From contig JALQBC010000039.1 in the NCBI GenBank assembly GCA_023375675.1, positions 248,001 to 312,000 of the forward strand: a stretch of DNA of 64,000 bases. Direction: 5' to 3'. The position numbers and the translations under genes are program-made. This document shows positions 1 to 11,167 of this stretch, piece after piece (the stretch's first letter is position 1; each line of letters starts with the position of its first letter). Below the pieces are notes generated by a model. The model had not been told where the DNA came from. It worked only from the letters and a program-made list of their open reading frames with translations, and searched no databases. Origin of the DNA: Cytospora piceicola (taxonomy: Eukaryota; Ascomycota; Sordariomycetes; Diaporthales; Cytosporaceae).

Positions 1-2
1 AG

Positions 3-953
3 ATCAAGCACTTCTGGTGGGACGTCAGGCAGATCCGCCCCTGGAGCTCCTTCAACACCTCGACCATCATGTCCCTCTCGGGCGGCGCCGCCTCCAGCCT
101 CCTCACCTGCCCCGTCCCCGAGAGCTTCCTGCCCAGCCCCATGAGCGCGCAGCGGCACCCGGAGACGGAGCGCGACCTGCACTCCATCTACGCCAGCTGC
201 ATCATGCCCAAGCTCAACGCGGCCCTGGCGCTGAGCTCAAACCGGCCGCTGCAGCTGTCGGCGCCGCCCAAGTCGGGCCCGCACGCCACGCGCGACACGG
301 AGCAGATGTTCGTGGCCACGGTGCCCGGGGACGCCTCGTCGGCGGCGGCCATCTTCGGCGGCAAGCCCAGCGCGCGCGCCGTGGGGCTCGTCAAGAGCTT
401 CGACCGCTTCAACACGGGCATGCGCGTCGAGGGCAACGTCAAGAAGGTCGAGTACCTCCGGGGCCTCGCCCACCTGCACCACGTCATGCGCGAGCACGGG
501 TGCCGGTACGGCTTCGTCCTGACCGAGATCGAGCTCGTCGTCGTGCGCAACGGCCTCGAGGGCACCCCGCACTTCGGCTTCCTCGAGGTCGCGAGCTGCC
601 AGCTGGCCACGACGGGCGCCGACGCCGCCGCCATCGACCTCACCGGCGACGAGGCCGGCAAGGACGCCGGCGCCAGCGGCGTCCCCATGACGGCGTGCCT
701 GGCCCTCTGGGGCCTGTGCATGCTCGCCGGGGACGACATGCTGCCGGCGGGCCACGCGCCCTGGCGCGCCGAGATCGGGGCGCCCGCCGAGGGCACCCGG
801 AGGAAGGCGCTGCCGCGGGACACGTGGATGCCGCTGCCGCAGCTGGCGGAGAAGAGGGAGGCCAAGAGGAGCCGCGGGTGGGTGATGCCCGAGGACCCCG
901 TCGGGCGGAAGGAGCTGGGGAAGAGGGGCGTCAGGTACGGAGGGGCCTGCTGA
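3..953 (+). CDS. Conserved fungal protein of unknown function, 5' end outside window
   Basis: The reading frame is open from the first bases of the window (codons start at position 3) to a TGA at 951-953, so this is the C-terminal about 316 residues of a longer protein. A methionine codon at 69 exists, but the frame upstream already encodes a tryptophan-rich stretch (FWWDVRQIRPWSSFN), so 69 is probably internal. Visible features are the segments FDRFNTGMRVEG, YLRGLAHLHHVMREHGCRYGF and LTEIELVVVRNG, then a basic C-terminus (EKREAKRSRGW). From memory this order matches a widespread Pezizomycotina family without assigned function. It contains alternating D/E residues in predicted strands, but I do not claim a nuclease fold. 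The sequence is very GC-rich, and long antisense frames here are shadows. Confidence 0.75.
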   Translation: MKHFWWDVRQIRPWSSFNTSTIMSLSGGAASSLLTCPVPESFLPSPMSAQRHPETERDLHSIYASCIMPKLNAALALSSNRPLQLSAPPKSGPHATRDTEQMFVATVPGDASSAAAIFGGKPSARAVGLVKSFDRFNTGMRVEGNVKKVEYLRGLAHLHHVMREHGCRYGFVLTEIELVVVRNGLEGTPHFGFLEVASCQLATTGADAAAIDLTGDEAGKDAGASGVPMTACLALWGLCMLAGDDMLPAGHAPWRAEIGAPAEGTRRKALPRDTWMPLPQLAEKREAKRSRGWVMPEDPVGRKELGKRGVRYGGAC

Positions 954-2687
954 GCTGGTACTCGGTTACGTCAATGGGTACTCTATAAAAGAGAAAGAAA
1001 TGGGTTTTATAAATGACTGAAATGATACAACGGGTGGGTTGGATTGCATGGAACGGGGTGCATGTGGGAAGGGATAGGGGAAATAACCACAAATAAAGGA
1101 AAGGAATGGAAGGGAAAGGAAAGGACTATGCATATATGAGAAAGAGAAGACAGGAAAAACGTTGAATATGATGGCGTATATGACAAGACAACGGAACGGG
1201 CTGGCGGGTCGGGTTCACTCTCTGGAAGGATGATATCTGGCTCTTTTCCTTTTTTGATGCTTGGCTTGGAACCTGCTGGTCTGGTTCCTGAGTGATGATA
1301 TACGTGTCTGTTATTTGCATATTTCTAATGGTTTTTGGGCTGGGTTTGGGAGTTTTCTGGGATAGACCTTAGCGTTTTGGAAGATATCACCTCTGGGAAC
1401 GGGGGGCAAGGAGGAAAACAAAGCGCACTCGTCTAGGATCTAGATGAGTGTCCGATATTCTATAATTCCAATTAATCTTTCCAAAGTACTTTCGATCGAG
1501 CTCCATGGCCTTTGAAAACTGTTCCGTTTAGCATGACTTGGTTCCTTCTCTGTGCCGACCACTGCTAGTCTACTGAGATTATACAACGAGGCATGCGTCG
1601 TGCCGTCGAGCATGAGGATCATAATTATCTGATCTGTTCTCGGACTGGGGCTGCAGTGCAGGAGATGTCATGTCATGTGTCCCAAGCCGGATATTATACT
1701 CACAAGGACCTTTCTTGGAGCTCCCCAGTGCTACAACCCAACACTGCAGACTTTGTTGAGTACCTAGGTAGTCAGTAAAAGCAGCCCATCTGCAACGTCA
1801 CTGGCGGCGTTGGGATGTTTTGCTATATCGATTAAAAGTCTACACACCTTAGGAGGGGCCAAACTTTTAAATTACCTAGGTATTTAAAGTACCTAGGTAC
1901 ATAAGTAGGTAGCTACCGTAGTACCTAGGTACCTAGGTAGTTTTGTTCACAATATTACACAGACCGTCTGATGGCCGTGCACGTGTTGCCGCCAGCTAAG
2001 TTTCGACGTTGATGCCATTTCCAGGTATTTAGTTGATGCACAAACCCAAAATACGAAACCCAAACACAAACACAAACACAAACACACACGCACGCACGCA
2101 CGCACAATCTACTATTGCCAAAGATTGTGAGCCCTTTTCGCCCATTTATCCCCTGCGCATAGTCTCAGACCTTAGTTGGAGGCTATCACCATTTCGAGGC
2201 CGTTGTCTCCTTGCAACGAAGGTCTTCTTCGATTGATTTCGCCCAACAACTAGCACTCGACGAGATACGGTCATCATACAAACAGCAACGGGGACTGACC
2301 CGATCGCGACCGCGTCTCGCGACTCCCATAACTGCCCATCGTTGGTCACCGACAGCCTAGACAGCGTGAGGCCATTTTCCCCAAAGACTTTCGACGAGTG
2401 AACTCATTCTGAACCTGCTGGTTGAAAACACAAAACCTCCCTCGACAGCGAGGACACCAACATTGAAGCTTTGCAGAGGAACTGTCGCCAGGACTTTCTC
2501 GCAACCCCTTCTCCCCACGAAGCCAGTTTGATTCGACCAACTCAGGCCATCAGGGCGACTTTACAGTCAACCCTGACCCTTTTGATTCTTCGACTTCTTC
2601 GTCCTCTGATCCAGACGGTTTCTTTGGACCGGCCCCAAGCGACAACCGAACCACATCGACAGCCACATCTCAGTCAAACCAAAGACC
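954..2687. other. Intergenic region with palindrome cluster
   Basis: No convincing gene was found. Purine-rich simple sequence lies at about 1090-1150. Five copies of the palindrome TACCTAGGTA lie at 1761, 1873, 1890, 1922 and 1930, the last two overlapping. A microsatellite is at 2061-2105. The last 300 bases are pyrimidine- and CA-rich and probably form the promoter and leader of the next gene. Confidence 0.6.
2061..2105. repeat. Microsatellite, ACAAAC then ACGC units
   Basis: Short tandem units of ACAAAC (about four) pass directly into ACGC units (about four to five). The repeat lies in non-coding sequence about 580 bp upstream of the gene starting at 2688. Confidence 0.85.
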
Positions 2688-3872
2688 ATGGCAGCTACGA
2701 ACCATAATCAAATGCATAATGGCACCAGCCCATACGAATGGGCCATCGAGATGACCTCCTCAGCTTGCTTGGGCATAGTTGACTTCATAGCCTTCTTCGC
2801 TGCCTTGAGGGAGACTAAAGTTGAGGCCGACAGGATGACATTTCCACTAAGCCCTAGCGAGTACGATGAACTCCTTGATGTACTAGCTACGGCGCAGCCC
2901 GAGACCGACGATGACTCAGAAGATCCTTCCGGTCAGGAGCGACTGCAGAAGCTGCAGCAACAGCTGGAGCGAAACCTACACTGGCAGGTCCCACTACCGG
3001 AGCTGGCCGACCTCATCTCATACATCACCACCAGAATCCGACTCCGACCCTTCCTTAACGGCCCTAGTTCCCTTCGGTACAGCAGCGCCCTAGGTCATCT
3101 CGAGGTAAGGTCTCCCAACGCGACACCGATCCACTTCTGGTTCAAACAGGCCGCTGGGCGCATCTTCACCAACGGTATCAAGAAGAAGCTTAAGGAGATC
3201 TCGTCCAGCCATCCGTTCGTTGTTTCCTACCACACGGAGTGTTGTCTAGAGGGGTCCCCTGACGAATCCTCCGCGGTTGATGCAATGATTTATTGCGAAA
3301 ACCAGTTGAACTCACCATCCTCGAACGATGACGATGACGATGACGATGACAAAGTCCCATTGCTCGCGATCGAAGTAGACTTCACGCATAAGACAAGTGA
3401 TCAGAAGATCCGACTGATACAGTACTTGTGTCAAAAGTACCTCTACAAGGAATTTGTACCTATACTCCGCTTACAAGTCGAGATGCGCTTCCTATCTGAG
3501 CGCCTCCAGAATCCCGGTAAGCCTTACAAAGTGTCTGCCGACCTCATTGCGGTTGACAAAACGCGCGGCCTACACGAGCCGCTTCAGGACGACGAGTACC
3601 TGTTCAAGCAGCGCCTCATCTGCGCTGGAGTCAGCAGCGACAACGGCAACAGCACAGACACAAGGGAGGAGGCAGACTCTCTAGATATTCCGTTGGAGAT
3701 TGTCGATGATTCGATCCCAACCGGTGCATTCGCAAGCGTGCCTTGTGAAAAGCTGCGCTCTGCCTTTGCCCAAGCCGTCAAGAAGGCAAACAAGGACGAC
3801 CGTGGTAGGCCGTTGCCAGGTGGGGTGGAAGGGGATGGTGCCCGAATGACGGCCTCGCAAGATAATCAGTAG
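2688..3872 (+). CDS. Acidic fungal protein, possible PD-(D/E)XK-like fold
   Basis: A single-exon frame of 394 residues. The start at 2688 has a good fungal context (AGACCATGG). The N-terminal half is mostly helical in character and holds a glutamine-rich stretch (QKLQQQLE). A run of eight aspartates lies near residues 214-221. Around it, an aspartate (VDAMIY, about D198) precedes a hydrophobic strand carrying glutamate (LAIEVDF, about E229) and then THKTSDQKIRLIQYLCQKYL. That order resembles the D...ExV strand pair followed by a helix in the PD-(D/E)XK nuclease-like proteins common in fungi. The usual PD pair is not complete and no lysine sits two residues after the glutamate, so enzyme activity is doubtful. 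No signal peptide or membrane segment is seen. Function is unknown; the fold is my inference from motif spacing only. Confidence 0.7.
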   Translation: MAATNHNQMHNGTSPYEWAIEMTSSACLGIVDFIAFFAALRETKVEADRMTFPLSPSEYDELLDVLATAQPETDDDSEDPSGQERLQKLQQQLERNLHWQVPLPELADLISYITTRIRLRPFLNGPSSLRYSSALGHLEVRSPNATPIHFWFKQAAGRIFTNGIKKKLKEISSSHPFVVSYHTECCLEGSPDESSAVDAMIYCENQLNSPSSNDDDDDDDDKVPLLAIEVDFTHKTSDQKIRLIQYLCQKYLYKEFVPILRLQVEMRFLSERLQNPGKPYKVSADLIAVDKTRGLHEPLQDDEYLFKQRLICAGVSSDNGNSTDTREEADSLDIPLEIVDDSIPTGAFASVPCEKLRSAFAQAVKKANKDDRGRPLPGGVEGDGARMTASQDNQ

Positions 3873-5855
3873 AGGATCGAGAGACACAAGGCCTTTTTTT
3901 TCTTTCTTTTGGTGTGTGGACGCTCACAGAGCAGCAAACAAGTAGCGGTAGCTTGATACTACCCCCGAGAGATCGATCATATTCTTCACTGCTTCAGCAC
4001 AACAATTTGGCACAGCCATGCTAATGTGCAGAATGCCTTCAAAGGGATGACGATTGATTTCACGGAATTTCACACCGAGGGGGGGGGGGTGTTTCCTTTA
4101 GGATGTTACTGGCGAGTGTTCGATCCGCAAATCCAAGGCATTGACACTGCGAAAATGATTTTCGCCTGCTGGACTCTGGGAACGACGGGACTTTTCTTTC
4201 TGATGATATCACGATCACACACTCATAGCTATGTTCACACTGTACAAATGGAAATTGTATCGATACTTTCTTCAGTATTGGCCATTCTTTTTCTATAGAG
4301 CTGATATCAGGACAGAATCCCCTTACCGAATGGCTTGTCGTAAGCAGGATGCCACTCCACATTCTCCATTTTAATTCACATTCAGTCATGGGTCTTACCC
4401 ACTACCCAGAGAGTGAGCCGTCCAGGGACGTAAAGCTCCCATAAGACGCACGCTCTTCCAAACTGGTTTCCACATGGGTACAGCTTCTATCCCTCCAGTC
4501 GTCCCCACCTCACTTTGCTGTCACCCCATGGGCTCTGCTGAGGGGCGCTCAGTCTGCTGCAGCTTGTAGTCTTGTATACCCCGAAGTTTGGGATATACGG
4601 GTGGGCCAGATCTCCACACCTACATCCTCCTGTAGCTTGTAGTCGTGCAATGGCAGTCTGGTTGGGAGCGCATCGGGAAGATAACAGTGATGCGTACCGC
4701 AAAGCTAGAGCCTGCCGAGGATTCCGTTCCAGATGAAGTGTTGGGCGACGGGTAGAAATTGTCAACTGGTGGGTGGAACGATTAGCAGCTTAGGATGTAG
4801 CAGGTAAGACAGGCTGCCTCTGGACCGACAGGACGCATAATCGAGGCTATTTGAGGAGGGAACTGCCCAGGCCTCTGGGTGTCCAAAGCAAATTGATGAT
4901 GGGAATCGAGGTAGGAAAGACCACAAGGGTGAAATGCCGATGAAGAACGAGAATGTGAGCGATGCTACCGCGCTTTAAGGGGCTGGAAGCGTAAGAGGTA
5001 ATAGTTGCGGCGCAAAATTACTCACGACAATCTCTCAGTTTATTTTGGTGCTCTCGGTATCGACGGAGTTTTTGCCGTTTGGACTCTCAGTCACAGCGCT
5101 GTCTATCTCGTTGCGTTGCACAGTTTCAAGAGCCACGATGGTTATATCCGTCGAACGCGTTGCGCAGTCACCTTGGTGGTGGAGGCTTCAACTTGACTGG
5201 TTCAGGACCAGATGTAACGGTGCTATTTCCGACGCGTTGCTCGAGGTTTTACGGGTGGACATCACCTCAGATCGATGGTAGGTGAAGTTATTGTGAGAGG
5301 AAGGTCGAGGTTCCCATGCGGAGGGCTTATATGTGATCTGTTAGGCACACTTTGCCCCATTCATCTTTCCACAGCTCGGTTGCCTCTTATATGCATATGA
5401 TGCTTCTAACGTTTCAATCCAGCAAATCCTCAACTCTGGGCCATGTCGTTAAATTTGGGCCAGACGAACTTGTTGGTATGATTGATTTGGTTCTCTCGGC
5501 TGGTAAGTTGGCGATATTGTGGCAACTCTAAGTAATCGTCGTGTGCTAGCACGTCGTACCTTCCGGTCAAGTAAGCCAGCGCGGAGACATCTATATTTGT
5601 ATGGCTGGTCGAAGATAGCTACGCAGAGTCTGAAAAAGAGGCAGCAGGCTGATGTTCCACACCCTGCCTATAGCCCCAGTAGTAATGGCATCAACATAGA
5701 GGGCATGTGGTGACGATGAGGGTAGCACGTGATTATTACTCATCAAGGGTTAGGGTAAATATGGATGCATTATACCAAGTGGTTAGCGCCGGCACGATGT
5801 CTCACCCGTCTTATCTTCACCAAGTCGGGAACGTCTGTCTCAGTACTTGAGATAG
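3873..5855. other. Intergenic region, no gene supported
   Basis: About 2 kb between the acidic protein and the hydrolase. A 12-13 base G run lies near 4079-4091. Open frames here are short, overlap each other on both strands and show no recognisable protein motif. The final few hundred bases presumably hold the hydrolase promoter. Confidence 0.5.
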
Positions 5856-7919
5856 ATGAGGCGCCGGGACCTGATACATCCAGACATCTATCTCCAAAGC
5901 TTTGTTTTGAGGCATTCAATGATGATTAGCATGGGCAAGGGCAATGGTCCAACGACAACTCTCGTTGCGCAGCCACAAGTGAGGAGATCCTCGCCATGGG
6001 CCCTCATTCTAGGTCTCCTCGGCCTCGTGTGGACGACGTCTTTCTACCTTCGGGGTGGTCATCACCAACACCATGACCCGCAGTTTCTACCAGTGATAGG
6101 AGGAATTTATGGCCGCTTCCCGCAGCCTAACGACGCCTTTAGCTTCCTACCATGTACGAACGCTACTCTTCCACCGGCTCTGAATGACGAGAATCACAAA
6201 GCAAGCTGGTCCAATCTCTTCGACCCTGACCCTGACCACTGGAGCTGGGGCAACAGGACAGACTCCGCAGCTGCGGTGAAGGACCCTTACGCTGGCCGAG
6301 GGATCTATCTCTGCGGGTATATCGACGTGCCCCTGGACTATCACAACGAGTCCGATCCTCGAATCGTCCGCCTGGCTGTGACCAAGTTTCAGGTCTCCGG
6401 CCTGGCCCGCGTGGATGGCTCCTCTGCTCCCGGCGCCGGTAATAAGAGCGAGAGAACTCTCGTGCTCGAGCCGGGTGGACCGGGAGGGTCGGGAACCCGC
6501 ATGGTCTGGAGCTCTGGAGAGGAGCTAACTGACAGGCTCACAGAGCACAAGTTCGATGCTCTGGGTTGGGATCCTCGCGGCGTCAACACATCTCAGCCGG
6601 CGATTTCTTGCTATCCATACTCGGCAGACCGTGATCGGTGGTCCATGCTTGCAGGGCAGTTTCGCGAGGTCTCCGATCCCGACCAACAGCTTCGGGTGAT
6701 GGATGCGATGAACAACGCAACGTTTTACGCTTGTTGGAAGAGGCATGGCGATCTGGGGCGGTTCATGTCGACTACCTTGGTCGCGAGGGACTTGGAAGAG
6801 ATACGGAAGGGTTTGGGCGAGGATGAGCTGACAGGTTACCTAGTCTCATATGGGACTGGTATTGGGCAAACATACGCGAATATGTTTCCTGATAGCGTGG
6901 GGCGCATGATCCTCGATGGGACGGAATACGTCCGCGACCATCGATTACTTGGCGGGTTTGGATGGACAGCCCTTGATAACGCCACAAATGCGTGGCATGA
7001 TGGTTTCTTGGGCGAATGTCTGAACGCCGGACCTGAGCATTGTGCACTCGCGAAGCCCCACGGTGGAAATTCAGTGAACCTGAAGGACCTTGAGGCTCGT
7101 ATGGAAAACCTGGTTACTTCCCTCATCGGCAACCCCGTCCCAGGCTACACCGAGGACGGTGGTCCCTCCCTGGTCACCTACTCGGCGCTCGTGTCCGCAA
7201 TATACAGCTCACTTTACAATGCCAAGAGCTGGCCAGCAACGGCCGAGATGCTTTATGAGCTTGAAGCGGGAAACTCCACGCTGGCCGCAGCTTTCCTCGA
7301 GCGCTTGCTATGGGAATACGACCCAGCACGGCCACAGCCCCCCTCCCCCCGAGCTTTAACCGACGAGCTCACCTACCTGGTCATTTGTGCTGATTCCTAC
7401 GACGCTCCGCTGCCGCCTGACGGCCTGAGTTGGTGGTCCTCCCTTTGGGCCAACATGACAGCGAAATCGTGGATTTCGGGCAACTCACGCTTCTCGGTCG
7501 TTTTTCCATGTCGGCACTTTACAACATACTGGCCCGACGTGGCCGAAGTGTACAGAGGTGATCTCAACAACACTCTCAGACACCCTGTACTCCTCATCGC
7601 GGAGACGTATGACCCTGCCACACCACTCCGAAATGGCCGCAGATTAGCTGCTGAGATGGGAGCCAACGCGTTTCTCATAGCGCACCATGGCTATGGGCAC
7701 TCATCCAGAGACTCTTCAAACTGCACGGACTCGATCGCAAGGGCTTATCTCCAGAACGGAACGGTGCCCGAAGAGCACGAAACAGCTTGTTATGCAGACG
7801 AGAAGCCTTACCTGTATGGAGTCAAGGGCAATGCTGTTTCCATGGGGGCAGCTGCAGCGACAAGCCAGGATCCCATCGAGGCCTGGGAGGAACATATCCA
7901 GGAGTTGACCAAGTGGTAG
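5856..7919 (+). CDS. Alpha/beta hydrolase, tripeptidyl aminopeptidase-like (TAP-like C-terminus)
   Basis: Single exon, 687 residues from the ATG at 5856. In-frame ATGs at 5919, 5922 and 5931 are equally plausible starts and leave the rest unchanged. A hydrophobic segment at about residues 48-65 (ALILGLLGLVW) would act as signal anchor or signal peptide. Many NxS/T sites follow, which suggests a secretory-pathway protein. LEPGGPGGSG near residue 204 is the oxyanion loop typical of this peptidase group (S33-type). The nucleophile region reads YLVSYGTGIGQTYA with Ser331, so the first glycine of GxSxG is leucine. It is followed by FPDSVGRMILDG as in the family. Asp586 (ETYDPATPL) and His615 (HGYGHSS) complete the triad within the TAP-like C-terminal domain. 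The likely role is trimming of peptides outside the cell or in the endomembrane system; the substrate is unknown. Confidence 0.88.
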   Translation: MRRRDLIHPDIYLQSFVLRHSMMISMGKGNGPTTTLVAQPQVRRSSPWALILGLLGLVWTTSFYLRGGHHQHHDPQFLPVIGGIYGRFPQPNDAFSFLPCTNATLPPALNDENHKASWSNLFDPDPDHWSWGNRTDSAAAVKDPYAGRGIYLCGYIDVPLDYHNESDPRIVRLAVTKFQVSGLARVDGSSAPGAGNKSERTLVLEPGGPGGSGTRMVWSSGEELTDRLTEHKFDALGWDPRGVNTSQPAISCYPYSADRDRWSMLAGQFREVSDPDQQLRVMDAMNNATFYACWKRHGDLGRFMSTTLVARDLEEIRKGLGEDELTGYLVSYGTGIGQTYANMFPDSVGRMILDGTEYVRDHRLLGGFGWTALDNATNAWHDGFLGECLNAGPEHCALAKPHGGNSVNLKDLEARMENLVTSLIGNPVPGYTEDGGPSLVTYSALVSAIYSSLYNAKSWPATAEMLYELEAGNSTLAAAFLERLLWEYDPARPQPPSPRALTDELTYLVICADSYDAPLPPDGLSWWSSLWANMTAKSWISGNSRFSVVFPCRHFTTYWPDVAEVYRGDLNNTLRHPVLLIAETYDPATPLRNGRRLAAEMGANAFLIAHHGYGHSSRDSSNCTDSIARAYLQNGTVPEEHETACYADEKPYLYGVKGNAVSMGAAAATSQDPIEAWEEHIQELTKW

Positions 7920-9303
7920 CCGCGGCTCTTATGAAAGGGCTAAGCGAGACCCTGGCGAATACTCTGGTCTTGACACCGTTTTGTTCCGTTCCTTTCTTCT
8001 TGTCTTTTTTGAATGCGGATTTTGGTCGCGAACACAGCATCTGATCTTATTCTTGTATTAAAAACTTGCCTTTTCATAGCCTAGCATACGTTCTTCGCAG
8101 CATCCAGTCGAGCGTTCTTTGACCACCCCTACATGACATCTTGCCATGGTTTGTGCTACAATACAGCAATTCTTCCCGTTTATGCAAAGTATGCCGCAGC
8201 TTATTGGGGATCGAGCGGATAAAGACAACTTGGTCACCAAGGCCCTGAGTCCAGATCCAGTATCTCCAGTTCCCACGCGGACAGTCATAACAGGAACTTA
8301 TTTTAAGACAGCATCTGATATCTTCCTTCTATATGTATGTATCCTTGATCAGACAACACATCACACAATCTCAGGAGACATATATGGATCCACACTATAT
8401 AATTTTCCATCGCCGAGTAACCAACCCCCTTTTATGAGCCTCACATAAGTACTGTCTGCCTCAGTTTTTGGCAATTTTCCATCCCACCTGCTCATCCCTG
8501 GACGCACGAACGTGGAGTCCGGCCTCTGTGCAGAAAGCATGCTACTATGATAGGGCAAACAATCTCTTATTCACTGATACATCCTGCATGGTAAAGGTAA
8601 TAGTATACATAATCAAAGGCACATCAGCTCGGTAACTAGCTTCAAGTGCTCAGCTTGGCTGTCAGCTCTAGGAACAAAAGCCAGCTCCGGCTCGGCTCTT
8701 ATGGCCGTCGCCAACCAGGTGAATCAATTGAGGAGGCTCGATGCAATAATGTAATGTCCCACTACCGCCCCGAATTTCCCCCACCGGTCAGTTAAGATTC
8801 CTAAAGTATTAGTATATACCCTAGGGTAGACATGACAGCTAGAGAAGTGAAGGAGAAGAAATTTGGATCACATGTACCGTTCTCGAATCCCTTTACCCAA
8901 AGAGTCACTGACAACGTTAAGCAGTTCAACCCCAGGAGTCAAGGTTCAATACACACCACAGAATACACCACAAGCACATCCCACTCGAGACAAGACCTGA
9001 TGACCACCTTAAAAATTCTCCTCAATGTCCTCATCAAAGCAGTCTCTGGCCGAGAGGGCTTCCAACTCTACTTTGACTTCAATAGTGGTGAGAAAGGCTA
9101 AACTCTGTGATTTATTTTGAGTAGTTCATCTGCTAATTTGCTTCTAGACCATAATGATGATGGCAGAAAACTGATCGTGCCGACGCACTTGTCCTGGGGG
9201 GGTGTTTTATTTCCGAGAGCTACTTCAAGTAACCAGTGTGAGCGCTTGTAGTGTTGGAAGTCTGCGAGACGCTCGAGCAAAAGGCTTCTTCCCAACAATC
9301 CAG
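7920..9303. other. Intergenic region between convergent genes
   Basis: This separates the stop codons of the plus-strand hydrolase and the minus-strand permease, so it holds two 3' untranslated regions. Only short unrelated frames are seen. No promoter or RNA gene was recognised. Confidence 0.5.
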
Positions 9304-11167
9304 CTACGAGCTGCGCAAAACCATATTGGCGATGGCCCGGCTCGGACCATCCCAGTGCTTCCGGGCCCTCACACACCAAAGGATAACCGCCCCCAGGATG
9401 ACCACAGCAAATGCTGGTCCACAGTAGTTCATGTTCGTGGCTGTTACAGGAAGACTGGTGGGGAACGAAAGCCAGACTGCTCCCCAGAGCGTATAGATCA
9501 ATGCGAGGATGTTGAGCACAGGACCGGCCCTTCCCCAGTTCCATTCTCCGAGATGGAACCTCTTGGTCCAGCGAGCGTGTAGGACGCAGCCGAGCACGAT
9601 TGCATAGCTTGTATACATGGCTAGAGATGACAAAGAGACGATGGCACCGAGGGCAACATATGATTCTGTCCCAAGATTCCTAGCGGTGGATGTTAGTAAT
9701 CGCTCTCTGTGAGGAGGATGAATGTGCCGTCGTTCTGACGGGGTCCTACTGACACGGTAGGTACTAGGGTTGACATAGGCAAGGTCGGGAAGCTGACTTA
9801 CAGCAAAGATAGTATGAGGACAAGAGTAAAGGTCAACAGCACTGCACGCAACGGTACGCGTTGTGTCCCGTCGACGTATCCGAAGTACTGTGGGAGACCT
9901 CCGTCCCGTGCCCACGCCCATGTCAAGCGAGACACCGATGATACCACCGCCACGTTTGCAGCGATGAACATGATTACTAACCCAGATATCAAAGCGGTCG
10001 TCACAGGAAGAGATTTCCTGGTACATTCGTATACGATTCCAACTATAGGACTGTAGTAACTAAGTATTACTTCGACAGAAGGCATACATATCTATAAGTA
10101 CGGTTGTCAGCGGTACTGGCGGTCAATCCCACAAGGAGAAACTCACGAGTAGGGTGATTAAAGTGACGAAGGCCATGATCCCACCAGCAAAGACGGACCA
10201 GAACAAGGCTCGAGGTACGGCTCTTTTGGGTTCCCGAGTTTCTTCTGCCATGTGGATGACACTCTCGAAGCCTGTTGTCGATATGAGCATCAGTACACCG
10301 CAATCACAACGTAACAGTACATGTATGTACACGACCAAAATTTGTTACTCACCAATGAAGAGGAAGATATTGGATAGTGCTCCGATATTTACAACAGTAA
10401 AGTAACTGTCCCAACCAGAAGAGATGTTTGTCTCCAAGAAAATAGCACCAGTATTGCGTGGAGACATGACAAAAAGGACAACAATATAGATCACAAACAG
10501 ACAAACGTTCAGTGCACCAGAAATGAGTTCAAACCAAGGCACCACGCGGAAAGCATACATATTAATCAATGTGAGACACATGAGCGTCCCCACAGTGATC
10601 AAAGTGGTATGCCAACCAAGCAGCTGGTACTCGGGGCTGCGCAGGAGGATGAGGCCCTCGAGCATTGCTGTGGTATTGTTGAGACAGCCTGCAAGCAGAG
10701 CAACATATCCAGTCCAGGTCACCCAGCCCTGGATCCAGGTCAGGAACCGCCTATTAGAGGCCGGGGCGAAGTCGAAGGTCCAGTGATATTGAGCACCAGC
10801 AATGGGCTGGATGGATGCCAACTCTGCCAACGATGCCACCTGGCACATGGCCCCAAAAAATATGACGATGTAGCTGAAGAACCACCCAGCAGGACCGCCA
10901 TTCACCATGGCAAAATACATGTTGCTGCGTCGTAATCAGCTGTATGGAATGCTACAGGTCAACGATGGCGTGAACGACTTACCTTCCGACACCGCCCCAA
11001 GTTGCCATATAGCACAGGGAGAAGAAGAACAGCTGTGTCGACGAGAACAAACGTCTTGTACGCGTCTGTTTCTCCAGTAGTGACGCATCTCTGGAGCTAG
11101 GAGCCGGAAATTGTACGGAGACGTCGGTGTTTGTGGAATCTAAACCATTCTTTGGGCCGGTGTCCAT
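9304..11167 (-). CDS. Amino acid/choline/GABA-type permease (APC superfamily)
   Basis: Five exons on the minus strand: 11167-10983, 10924-10353, 10271-10147, 10091-9802 and 9679-9304. Introns are 58, 81, 55 and 122 bp with GTRAGT-type donors. The joined frame is 515 residues, normal for the family. The N-terminus is polar and followed by LCYMATWGGVG and NMYFAMVNGGPAGWFFSY. Then come AELASIQPIAGAQYHW, the diagnostic FIGFESVIHMAEETREP loop, a helix with SRLTWAWARDGGLPQYFGYV, and the C-terminal WGRAGPVLNILALIYTLW. These are hallmarks of the fungal branch containing Hnm1 (choline) and Uga4 (GABA) proton-coupled permeases. I expect about twelve membrane segments at the plasma membrane. The exact substrate cannot be read from sequence. 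The downstream gene at 12.1 kb is also minus strand but too distant to imply coupling. Confidence 0.9.

Noticed and set aside
188..865. Long antisense open frames opposite the first gene
   Set aside because: They overlap a conserved coding frame in GC-rich DNA and have Arg/Ala/Pro-rich shadow composition.
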